Shown: piece by piece, positions 45,724-53,885 of the stretch
Numbering within the stretch: position 1 is the stretch's first letter
Layout: each line of letters opens with the position of its first letter
Assembly: GCF_000550785.1 (NCBI RefSeq)
Contig: NZ_CP004350.1
Location: 1,344,009 to 1,408,008 of the forward strand
Length of the DNA stretch: 64,000 bases
From: Corynebacterium casei LMG S-19264
GTDB taxonomy: Bacteria; Actinomycetota; Actinomycetes; Mycobacteriales; Mycobacteriaceae
Direction: 5' to 3'
The notes under the pieces: generated by a model
Database searches by the model: none
The model's input: only the letters and a program-made list of their open reading frames with translations
Told to the model about the DNA's origin: nothing
Translations under genes and position numbers: made by a program

Positions 45724-48700
45724 TTAGAGCTTGTCGACGGCCTTTTGGATTCGGCGTAACGAGACCGCGTGAGCGGTTCCAAGGCGTTGTGCGAAGAGGG
45801 AAACGCGGAGCTCTTCGATCATCCAACGGATGTCTTTGACCTCCCGTGACTTCGCACGACCGGCCGGTAGATTGCGCAGCCTGTTGTTGAGGTATGCATG
45901 AGCATTTTCTACTTCTGCTTGGCGGTCCGCGTCTTTGTCTGGGTCAATTCCCATCTCATCCATTCGGATATTCATGGCCTGCAGATACCTCGGTAGGTGC
46001 TTGAGATGCTGGATGCCGTGGACCGTAATGGCATGCTTCGGGAGCAAGAAGTCCAGCTGCTTCTTCATGTCATCAATAGCTGGGCCGGTCCACTTCTTGA
46101 GCTCATCACTAACATGAGCAAACTGCACCATTGCCGGAGCCAGAGCGACAATGGATTGGCGAACACGCACTGGAACTTCCGGCTTCACCTTCATTTTGAG
46201 TTCTTGGAACTCATCAGGCGAGCGCACTGGACCGCCTGATTCCATCATGACATCGCGGATGGCAGCGACTCGAGCATCATTGACTAACTCTTCAGCACCG
46301 TAGTTGTCGATGGCAACACGTTGCTGCAAGGGCAGGCCCTTGACCATCTGCGTCGTATTGACGGTGATATCGCGCATGAGCAAAGTCAGCGTCGTCGTAA
46401 TCATCGCCGAATCCGCAGCTGCTTTAGTCGCGTGCACTTTGACCTCAACGCCATCTGGGGTGGCAACCAGCGCGGGATAAGCAACCACATCATGGCCATC
46501 AACAACGGTTGCCACTTCTTCCTCGATCTCACCAATCGTGTCAGTCGTCCATTCGGATACAGCTGCAGACTCCTTGGCACGGCCCAATTGTGACACCGAA
46601 GAGGTAATCGATCCAGCTTGGCGCTTGACCAGCAGCGCCAAATCTCGATCTGAGTCGATGATGTCGCCCTTCTTGTCCACCGCAGCGAAGTTGAACTTCA
46701 GGTGAGGCGGTAGTGCTTCTGGACGGAAATCAGATGCAGAGATGCCCGATCCGCCGAGTTCGCGCAATACATCAGAAAGCTGTTGGACCAAACTGCCCTG
46801 ATATGGAATGAGTTTGTCCATCGCCCGACTAGCGAACTCTGGAACCGGGACGACAGAGCGACGCAGAGCCTTAGGAAGGGTGCGCAGTAACTCCGTGACA
46901 AGTTCTTCGCGAAGTCCCGGCACCAGCCAATCGAAATGTTCTTTCTCCAGCCCCGCCAGCAGCGGAACCGGAATCATCAAGGTCACACCATCGAGAGGGT
47001 CGCCCGGCTCAAAACGATAAGTCAGCTCATAGTCAATCGAGCCCTGCTTCCAGTGATCAGGGAACGCTTCTTCGGTGACCGCCGAATCATCATTGATGAG
47101 GCTTTCGGGATCAAAATCTAGAAGTGTTGGATTCTTATGACGCTCCTTCTTCCACCACGTGTCAAAGTTGCGGCCTGTGGTTGCTTTGGCAGGCAGTCTC
47201 TGGTCGTAGAAATCGAAGAGCGTATCTTCATCCACAACAATTCCGCGGCGACGCGCCCTTTCCTCATACTGGCTCGCGTCCTCGAGCTTCTTCACGTTGT
47301 CATGGAAGAAGTGGTGGTGCGTGTTCCAATTGCCGCCAATGAGCGCCTCGCGGATAAACATGTCCCGGGCAGCTACAGGGGCGATGCGGTGATAAGGCAC
47401 GCTGCGATCGGCCACCACGGTGACCCCGTAGAGAGTTGAGCGCTGCGTAGCCATCGCGGCAGCACGCTTGCTCGACCACGTAGGTTCCGAATAGTTATGT
47501 CGCAGCAGCTTCTCCGCAAGCTTTTCTACCCAAGCCGGATCAATCTTGGCAACATCGCGAGCCCACAAACGTGAAGTCTCCACGAGCTCAGCCGCCATGA
47601 TGAACTCAGGCGGCTTCTTCGCCAGGGCAGAACCGGGGAAGATGAGGAACTTGGTGTTGCGTGTGCCGAAGAACTCCTTTGAGTTCCCGTCGCGTGCGCC
47701 AATATTGGACAGTAGGCCAGACAGCAGCGACTGGTGAATGCTGTCCTCTTGGCGTTGAGTTTGAGTAGCCGTCCAGCCCATCTGCTTGGTGACATTCTGG
47801 AGCTGTCGCACCAGATCGAACCATTCGCGGATGCGCATGTAGTGCAAGAACTCTTTCTTCATACGCTTGCGGAATGCATTTCCCGACATTTCATCGCGGG
47901 AGTCCTGGATGTAATCCCACAACTTCAGCATGGAGATGAAATCTGAGGTCTTGTCCTTAAACCGAGCATGCGCCTGGTCGGCTTGGGCCTGGAACTCGAG
48001 TGGGCGCTCGCGAACATCTTGCACTGTCATCGCAGCCACGATGACGGTCACGTCGCTCAGAGCACCGAGTTTCTGTGCCTCGACAAGCATACGTGCCATT
48101 CGCGGATCCACAGGAATGCGCGCTAAGTCTTGACCAATCTCAGTAAGTTTGGGCAGCCCTTCGTCTTCTGTGTCCTGCAATGCAGAGAGCTCATGCAGCA
48201 CCATCAAGCCATCACGAATAGATTTTGCCTCGGGCGGCTGGACAAAGGGGAACTCTTCGATTGCGCCCAAACGCAGGGAAACCATCTGCAAGATGACGCT
48301 GGCAAGGTTGGTGCGCAGAATCTCTGGGTCGGTAAATTCTGGACGGGACTCGAAGTCTTCCTCGGAATAGAGGCGAATAGCAATACCATCGGCGATACGA
48401 CCACAACGACCCGAACGCTGATTTGCCGACGCCTGTGAGATTGGCTGAATGGGAAGTCGCTGCACTTTGGTGCGCGTGGAATAGCGGGAGATACGCGCAG
48501 TGCCGGTATCGACCACGTAGTGGATCCCCGGGACAGTGAGTGACGTCTCGGCAATATTGGTTGCCAGGACAACGCGGCGTCCCGAGTGAGGGCTAAAGAC
48601 ACGGTGCTGTTCCTGATTGGATAGACGGCCGAACAATGGAGTTACCTCCACACCCCGCCAGCGCCGCGCTTCGATTGCTTCCATGGCATCACGAATGTCG

Positions 48701-49653
48701 CGCTCACCAGGGAAGAAGCACAAGATATCGCCGTCGCCCTCCTTCATGAGCTCCTCAATTGCCTCGCACAGGCCGTCGAGGGGATCCTGGTCTACTAGTT
48801 TACCTGCGGCTTCAAACTGGAGGGGGCGGTAGCGAATCTCCACGGGATAGGTGCGGCCCGAGACTTCGATGATTGGCGCAGGATTGCCTTCTTTATCCGC
48901 GAAGTGCTCAGCAAACCGTTCCGGGTCAATCGTTGCCGAGGTGATGATGACCTTCAGGTCTGGGCGGCGGGGAAGAAGTCGCTTCAAATAGCCCAGCAGG
49001 AAGTCGATGTTGAGCGAACGCTCATGGGCTTCATCGATGATGATGGTGTCATAAGCGTTGAGGAAACGGTCACGCTGCATCTCCGCGAGCAAAATACCGT
49101 CGGTCATGAGCTTGACCGCGGTTGTTTTGGTGACGCGATCATCGAAACGAATGGCATAGCCAACGGACTCGCCCAAGTCTTGGCCCAGCTCATCAGCGAT
49201 ACGCTCAGCGACAGTGCGGGCTGCCAGACGCCGGGGCTGAGTATGGCCAATAAGTCCTCGACGTCCGCGTCCAAGCTCTAAGCAGATTTTTGGGATCTGA
49301 GTGGTCTTACCCGAACCAGTTTCACCAGCAATGATGACAACCTGGTTATTGGCTATGGCCTCTGCAATATCGTCTTTGCAGTCACTGACAGGTAGTGCCT
49401 CGGGGTATTCGAGCTCCGGCACGTGAGCATCGATAAGCTCTACCCGCGAAGCAGCTTTATCTATGTCGACACCGATAGCTGCCAGTGCCTTCTGTGTACG
49501 TGCTTTGGACAGGCGACGGCGAAAAGAACGTTCCTCAGTTAGCACAACGCGCTCTAGACGCTCATACAACTCTTGGCGAGTTGGAGCGTCGATAGAATCA
49601 TCCTGGGACTTCTGTGAATTTTCTGCGGCATTATCGCGGTGTGAATTACTCAT
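45724..49653 (-). CDS. hrpA: ATP-dependent RNA helicase HrpA
   Basis: 1309-residue DEAH-box RNA helicase. Walker A is GETGSGKTTQ at about residues 110-119, DEAH near 210, SATI (motif III) near 240, and the motif VI stretch QRSGRCGRIADG near 415. Winged-helix, HA2 and OB-fold parts follow, then the long C-terminal DUF3418 region typical of HrpA. The length is normal for this family (about 1300). In E. coli HrpA rescues collided ribosomes. A 330-bp spacer divides it from the divergent membrane-protein gene. Confidence 0.95.
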   Translation of the reverse strand: MSNSHRDNAAENSQKSQDDSIDAPTRQELYERLERVVLTEERSFRRRLSKARTQKALAAIGVDIDKAASRVELIDAHVPELEYPEALPVSDCKDDIAEAIANNQVVIIAGETGSGKTTQIPKICLELGRGRRGLIGHTQPRRLAARTVAERIADELGQDLGESVGYAIRFDDRVTKTTAVKLMTDGILLAEMQRDRFLNAYDTIIIDEAHERSLNIDFLLGYLKRLLPRRPDLKVIITSATIDPERFAEHFADKEGNPAPIIEVSGRTYPVEIRYRPLQFEAAGKLVDQDPLDGLCEAIEELMKEGDGDILCFFPGERDIRDAMEAIEARRWRGVEVTPLFGRLSNQEQHRVFSPHSGRRVVLATNIAETSLTVPGIHYVVDTGTARISRYSTRTKVQRLPIQPISQASANQRSGRCGRIADGIAIRLYSEEDFESRPEFTDPEILRTNLASVILQMVSLRLGAIEEFPFVQPPEAKSIRDGLMVLHELSALQDTEDEGLPKLTEIGQDLARIPVDPRMARMLVEAQKLGALSDVTVIVAAMTVQDVRERPLEFQAQADQAHARFKDKTSDFISMLKLWDYIQDSRDEMSGNAFRKRMKKEFLHYMRIREWFDLVRQLQNVTKQMGWTATQTQRQEDSIHQSLLSGLLSNIGARDGNSKEFFGTRNTKFLIFPGSALAKKPPEFIMAAELVETSRLWARDVAKIDPAWVEKLAEKLLRHNYSEPTWSSKRAAAMATQRSTLYGVTVVADRSVPYHRIAPVAARDMFIREALIGGNWNTHHHFFHDNVKKLEDASQYEERARRRGIVVDEDTLFDFYDQRLPAKATTGRNFDTWWKKERHKNPTLLDFDPESLINDDSAVTEEAFPDHWKQGSIDYELTYRFEPGDPLDGVTLMIPVPLLAGLEKEHFDWLVPGLREELVTELLRTLPKALRRSVVPVPEFASRAMDKLIPYQGSLVQQLSDVLRELGGSGISASDFRPEALPPHLKFNFAAVDKKGDIIDSDRDLALLVKRQAGSITSSVSQLGRAKESAAVSEWTTDTIGEIEEEVATVVDGHDVVAYPALVATPDGVEVKVHATKAAADSAMITTTLTLLMRDITVNTTQMVKGLPLQQRVAIDNYGAEELVNDARVAAIRDVMMESGGPVRSPDEFQELKMKVKPEVPVRVRQSIVALAPAMVQFAHVSDELKKWTGPAIDDMKKQLDFLLPKHAITVHGIQHLKHLPRYLQAMNIRMDEMGIDPDKDADRQAEVENAHAYLNNRLRNLPAGRAKSREVKDIRWMIEELRVSLFAQRLGTAHAVSLRRIQKAVDKL

Positions 49654-49984
49654 GACTAGTGGGAAATCATACCCGTTATCATTGCCTTTACCCAGTTGGT
49701 TTGGGCGCTTGAGACTGAACAGGCATTTGAACTGGCCGATGTGTAGCCTGAGAATTTTTCAGTTTTGTAATGAGTTGGAGGCTCAAGGCCTATAAATACT
49801 GCTCTACCTCGCTCAACGCTAATCCTTTGTGGCTAAGAGCGTTTCCAAATCTCTCGGCGGGGGAGTATAATGTTGTATGCGGTAGTGCGGGCTGTGAAAG
49901 TACACGGTAGCGTTGAACAGGAATTACTTTCGAGGTTGTGTTTATCCTGTGAAGTAGAGCTTTTATTTAAGAAGGGGACGGCAA
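49654..49984 (+). promoter_or_regulatory. Intergenic region with consensus promoter and long 5' leader
   Basis: A perfect -10 TATAAT lies at 49866-49871 with weak -35 TTTCCA 17 bp upstream (49843-49848), giving a start near 49878 and a leader of about 105 nt before ATG 49985. Within the leader ACAGGA and TCCTGT form a 6-bp stem. The ribosome site is AAGGGGA. The 170 bp nearer to hrpA show nothing else I can name. Confidence 0.55.
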
Positions 49985-51046
49985 ATGAGCACTCCATACA
50001 ACGGTAACGAGGATGACTTCTGGGACAAGGAGAATGAAGGATCTGGGGACTTGCCACGATACGGGTCCACAAATCATCCCGAAGACCGTCCTGACTATGG
50101 TCAAGGCGGATACGCGCAGAGCGGCAACGGCCAACCGTATTCCTCAGGGTATGACTCCAATTATGGAAACGCTGGCTACAGCGGCGCGCAATTCGGCGGC
50201 GCAGGTTACTCAGAGAATCTTTTTAACAATGGCTCAGGCCAGCGTGATTTGGTAGAGACCGACGGCAAGCTACAGGTATTTAGCGCAATTGGCTTCGGCT
50301 TCAAGCGCACTTTCTCCAACGCCAAGCTATGGCTGTTGGGCTCCTTGGCCTTCATCGTTGTTTCGTTCATCCTGGGTGGAATCGTCGGCGCGATTTTCGG
50401 AAACGATGCTGGACAAACAGGTGGCGGTTTCGAGCTCGGTACCGACCTTGCCGGCAATATTGTTAGCCTCATTTCCCTGGCTCTGATGCCATTTGTCTAC
50501 CGCCTTGCAACCAAGGAAGTGGACTCCCGCTCCACCGGCTGGTCAACTCTGGGCAAGGATGTTCACTATTTCCCAACGCTGGCCATCACGTTTATTCTCT
50601 GGCTCATCAGCCTCGTGTTCTCGTTCTTTGTCGTCACAATGATTCTCGGAAGCTTCTTCGCGCAGCTTGAAGCGGCTGGCACTGATGAAGTTGAGTTCTA
50701 CAACTCCTTGGCTGCGAACATTGGCACATTCTTGGGCATCCTCATGCTGATTATGGTCGGATATTTGCTGGTAACCCCGCTGTACCAGCTGATGGTGTGG
50801 TACGCAGCTGACGGCCGCGCTGGTATTGGACAGTCCATCGTGCAGGGCTTCCGGTCTGGCGCCGCGAACTACTTCCGTCTAATCGGATTTAACATCGCGA
50901 TCAGCGTTGTGATGGTCTTTATTACCTTGGTAACGCTTGGACTCGGCATGATTATTGCGCTGCCTGTGTACCTGCTGGCGCAAGCCCATGCTTACCGCCA
51001 GATTGCCGGTGGACCAGTTCCATTCGGCAGCATAGACCGCAGTTAA
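49985..51046 (+). CDS. Membrane protein with Gly/Tyr/Asn-rich N-terminal tail
   Basis: 353 residues. The first ~85 residues are a low-complexity, acidic Gly-Tyr-Asn-Ser-Gln tail (repeats such as YGNAGYSG and GGAGYS), likely cytosolic and disordered. About six hydrophobic segments follow, several rich in Gly, Ile and Val (LWLLGSLAFIVVSFILGGIVG, FILWLISLVFSFFVV, LGLGMIIALPVYLLAQAHAYR). The layout recalls small integral-membrane families such as DUF975 and corynebacterial proteins of unknown role; no catalytic motif is visible. It has a strong TATAAT promoter, so it is probably well expressed. Confidence 0.65.
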   Translation: MSTPYNGNEDDFWDKENEGSGDLPRYGSTNHPEDRPDYGQGGYAQSGNGQPYSSGYDSNYGNAGYSGAQFGGAGYSENLFNNGSGQRDLVETDGKLQVFSAIGFGFKRTFSNAKLWLLGSLAFIVVSFILGGIVGAIFGNDAGQTGGGFELGTDLAGNIVSLISLALMPFVYRLATKEVDSRSTGWSTLGKDVHYFPTLAITFILWLISLVFSFFVVTMILGSFFAQLEAAGTDEVEFYNSLAANIGTFLGILMLIMVGYLLVTPLYQLMVWYAADGRAGIGQSIVQGFRSGAANYFRLIGFNIAISVVMVFITLVTLGLGMIIALPVYLLAQAHAYRQIAGGPVPFGSIDRS

Positions 51047-51064
51047 AGGTAGATACCTAACTTA

Positions 51065-51118
51065 AGCGCAAAGCAACGGCCCAACCACATCATCCTGGTT
51101 GGGCCGTTGCTTTGCGCT
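51065..51118. terminator. Bidirectional hairpin, 23-bp perfect stem
   Basis: Arms at 51065-51087 and 51096-51118 are exact complements with an 8-nt loop CATCATCC. It lies between convergent genes (membrane protein and oxyR) and has no T-run on the plus side. Confidence 0.75.
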
Positions 51119-51139
51119 GGGGGGAGTTGGGGGACTTAG

Positions 51140-52105
51140 CTATCCGACTTTTTCAGCGAGCACGCTGCGTGAGCGCGCGACTGCAGCCTCATATGCCTGC
51201 ACGACCAGCTCGCCAAAGTGACGGAATTCTTCACCACGGGCAGCAGAAGCACGGAAGACCAAGCCAATCTCGCGCTCAGCGATGACATCATCCCGGAAAG
51301 TAGCAAGCTTCAACTTGTCGTTGGAGTACTCCGTAGCAATCGCGGATTCTGGCAGCAGCGTTGACCCCAAGCCGCCGAGCACTAGCTGGATGATGGTGGT
51401 CAGTGACGATGCACGGGTGATGGAATTCGTGGCGTCAGAAGGATTCACATCCGCGCGACGACACAGGTCCATGATCTGATCACGCAGGCAATGACCGTCA
51501 TCGAGAAGCAAAAGCTCTAGGTTCTTGATCTCGTCCAATGAAACATCATTATGGCCCGCCAAGGAATGGCCATCCGGCAGGACAATGGAGAAACGTTCAC
51601 GATAAAGAGGGACAGACACCAGCCCTGAACCTTCTGCAGGAAGCGCAATGATCGCCATATCCAGCTGACCATCACGAAGTTCTTGCGTCAGGTGAGTAGT
51701 CTGTTCTTCCACGATACGTGGCTCAAGCCCTGGGAACTGGGTCTGGATTTCAGTCAGGATCTGCGGCAACACGTAAGGCGCGACCGTAGGGATCATGCCA
51801 ATAGTTAAGGGACCTGCGAGCTCACCGTGCGTGCCTCGTGCGTGCGTCAGGAAGATATCTGCCGCCTCGAGGGTGGCTTTCGCGTAGGGGAGCAGACGTT
51901 CCCCAGCAGAGGTCACGATGACTTTGCGGGTGGAGCGTTCAATAAGTTGAATCTCGAGTCCTTGCTCGAGTGCAACCAGCGCCTGCGATAGGGAGGGCTG
52001 GGAAATTTTGAGCTTTTGGGCTGCTGTACCGAAATGCTTGTTCTCCGCAATGGTCACGAAGGTTCGCAACTGCGCCAGGGTGGGGCGGTACTCTTTATCG
52101 AACAT
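51140..52105 (-). CDS. oxyR: Hydrogen-peroxide regulator OxyR
   Basis: 321-residue LysR-type regulator. The helix-turn-helix is in LAQLRTFVTIAENKHFGTAAQKLKISQPSLSQALVALEQ (about 8-47). The two redox cysteines are in DDGHCLRDQIMDLC (about 206 and 215), with the nine-residue offset of C199/C208 in E. coli OxyR. Start ATG 52105 (MFDKEYRPTLAQLR) is preferred to the upstream frame, which encodes an unlikely extension. In C. glutamicum OxyR represses katA, dps and others. It is divergent from ahpD. Confidence 0.93.
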   Translation of the reverse strand: MFDKEYRPTLAQLRTFVTIAENKHFGTAAQKLKISQPSLSQALVALEQGLEIQLIERSTRKVIVTSAGERLLPYAKATLEAADIFLTHARGTHGELAGPLTIGMIPTVAPYVLPQILTEIQTQFPGLEPRIVEEQTTHLTQELRDGQLDMAIIALPAEGSGLVSVPLYRERFSIVLPDGHSLAGHNDVSLDEIKNLELLLLDDGHCLRDQIMDLCRRADVNPSDATNSITRASSLTTIIQLVLGGLGSTLLPESAIATEYSNDKLKLATFRDDVIAEREIGLVFRASAARGEEFRHFGELVVQAYEAAVARSRSVLAEKVG

Positions 52106-52308
52106 GCCTATAACTCTACACCTACTGTTAAAGAAATCTATAAATCCAATTACTATTGATAACCATTTCAACTAGATGCAGGTTAATGGCAATAGTTAGG
52201 CGATTGAAGGAGTGGCTTCAATGGGCGGATTCGCCTATTGGTTTTGGCCTGTCACTACTATTAATGCCAGAAAACCACTCATATCCACGTTAAAGGACGG
52301 CCGTCGTA
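52106..52308. promoter_or_regulatory. oxyR-ahpD intergenic region with nested inverted repeat
   Basis: 203 bp. TTGAAG-gagtgg-CTTCAA (52204-52221) is a perfect 6-bp inverted repeat and is enclosed by AGGCGA (52198-52203) and TCGCCT (52231-52236). It is a candidate OxyR operator or a leader hairpin for ahpD. No ahpC remnant can be recognised. Confidence 0.4.
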
Positions 52309-52854
52309 ATGGCTTTGGACAACCTTAAGCATTTGATTCCCGACTACGCCAAGGATCAGCGGCGCAACCTCGATGCTCTCATCAAGTCTTCGGTACTGAC
52401 GCAGCAACAGTTGTGGGGTTGCTTGCTTGTCTCTGCCGCGACGTCGCGCAACGATGTGGTGTTAAAACAGGTCCACGCTGAAGCCCGCGAGCATTTAAGT
52501 GAAAACGCTGTTGACGTGGCACTGGCGTGTACAACTGCGATGACTTTGAATAACTATGGGTTCCGGACCAAGCATTGGTTGGGCCACGACTTTGAATCCC
52601 TACGCTTCGGACTACGCAATGGTGTCTTCCTAAAACCTGGTGTCACCCAAGCAGACTATGAGCTTTGGGCAGTTGCTGTTTCGATAGTTAATGGCTGCGA
52701 ACAATGCACGCAAGCACACTCCCGCGATGTCCAAGAACAGGGGCTGAGTACGCTGCAGGTATGGGAAGCCGTCAAGATCGCTTCTGTTATCCAAGCTATT
52801 GCGCAAACCATTCACATAGAGACGGCTCTAAAAACTGAGAACCTTCCTGAATGA
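52309..52854 (+). CDS. ahpD: Alkylhydroperoxidase AhpD
   Basis: 181-residue helical protein of the carboxymuconolactone decarboxylase/AhpD family. The redox and proton-relay motif is VNGCEQCTQAHSRDV, with Cys about 129, Cys 132 and His 136, matching mycobacterial AhpD C130/C133/H137. AhpD normally recycles the peroxidase AhpC using lipoyl proteins. Here AhpC, usually encoded between oxyR and ahpD, is absent. The protein could serve another peroxidase or act alone weakly. ATG 52309 has a purine-rich AAAGGA upstream. Confidence 0.9.
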   Translation: MALDNLKHLIPDYAKDQRRNLDALIKSSVLTQQQLWGCLLVSAATSRNDVVLKQVHAEAREHLSENAVDVALACTTAMTLNNYGFRTKHWLGHDFESLRFGLRNGVFLKPGVTQADYELWAVAVSIVNGCEQCTQAHSRDVQEQGLSTLQVWEAVKIASVIQAIAQTIHIETALKTENLPE

Positions 52855-52956
52855 ATTAAAAGTTTTTTATCGTCCTCGCGCGTTAGCATGGCAATTTGCG
52901 CTATTGACAGTGCAACCACTTTGCAAGTTGAGGTCCACAATGAATGAGTGGGGGAT

Positions 52957-53148
52957 ATGAATACGTCGAATAAGACGATGACTGGAGCGGTCATTGTTGC
53001 TGTTGCCGTCATTTGGCAGGGAATCGGTACCGCTGTGGTTGGTATGCGGGTTGAGCCGGATCTATCTACTTTCACGACGTTTTCGGCCTTCCTCATTGCT
53101 GCAGTGCTTTCAACCATTGGCTACTTCGCTGTAAATCATCGAAAGTAG
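52957..53148 (+). CDS. Small two-segment membrane protein
   Basis: 63 residues from ATG 52957 (MNTSNKTMTGAVIVAV), or 66 from GTG 52948. Two hydrophobic helices, GAVIVAVAVIWQGIGTAVVGM and FTTFSAFLIAAVLSTIGYFAV, with short polar ends. A GTGGGGGAT sequence precedes ATG. It is followed by the decayed transporter in the same orientation, and may have been its partner. Composition and hydrophobicity favour a real protein. Function unknown. Confidence 0.5.
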   Translation: MNTSNKTMTGAVIVAVAVIWQGIGTAVVGMRVEPDLSTFTTFSAFLIAAVLSTIGYFAVNHRK

Positions 53149-53169
53149 AATGCGAGTTCAGAGCGTGTA

Positions 53170-53850
53170 GTGGAAGTGCCAAGTGCAACGAAGTCGCAGC
53201 GGGTTAAGTCCGCACTGGCGTTGAACCTGTTCTCGGCTGGTGCATTTTGTCTGTTCTATATCTCCGCCACGATGATCCAGCCAACGGCGGCGAGTGTGAT
53301 TGAGACAGGGGTCGGTCCCTTCGTGGTTGCCGTGCTTCTAGCGCTCACGGCCAAAGGTTTAACAGCACTCTGATTCCGACGTTTGCCATCGTCGCTTTGG
53401 CTTTCGCCTTCTTTTTCATAGGAGATGTTAGTGCCACGAGTGAAACTTATGCTGGCGTGTTGCTTGCGGTGGGTGCTGGTATTTCGGCAGTCGGCGTACT
53501 ACATTCGCCGCGCTGGGCGTCAAGCCAAGGCCTGGGCGTGCTTACAATTGCCGCGATCCGCTTCCACCTGGCATGGATTTTAAGTGGGATAATCGCTATT
53601 ACTTCAGTGGATTTCACAGAACTGCAGGGCAACAACGGACAGCTGATTATACTGTCGACGCTGTGCATTACGCTTCCCATCTTGTTGCTGCAATGGGGAG
53701 TCATCCTGGCACCGCCGTTTATCTCTGCGTTGATTCTCGCCACATTGCCAGCTGTCGTTATGGCTACTGAGACGCTGCTGGGGTCAACTATTAACCCGGT
53801 TCAGATCATGCTGCTTGTACTCTTCGTGGTTATCCACGATGGGCCAAGCA
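53170..53850 (+). pseudogene. Frameshifted EamA/DMT-type transporter remnant
   Basis: The first frame (53170-53373, VEVPSATKSQRVKSALALNL...) reads into a stop at 53371-53373. The next frame, from about 53364, carries on the same kind of hydrophobic protein (TLIPTFAIVALAFAFFFIGD...) to about 53840. A loss of one base near 53355-53365 joins them. The joined protein is about 220 residues with roughly seven hydrophobic segments, shorter than the ten of intact EamA proteins, and lacks much of the usual first repeat. After 53850 the frame runs on into the antisense of the helicase gene. A programmed frameshift is unlikely because no slippery heptamer is seen. Confidence 0.6.
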
Positions 53851-53885
53851 ATACATGGCACGAGGCAGAGTTAAAAGAGCCGAGC

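Noticed and set aside
53824-53839. TCGTGG-TTAT-CCACGA with near-match DnaA box TTATCCACG
   Set aside because: One mismatch from the box consensus, inside the decayed transporter. It reads as a simple hairpin by chance or a helicase 3' structure.
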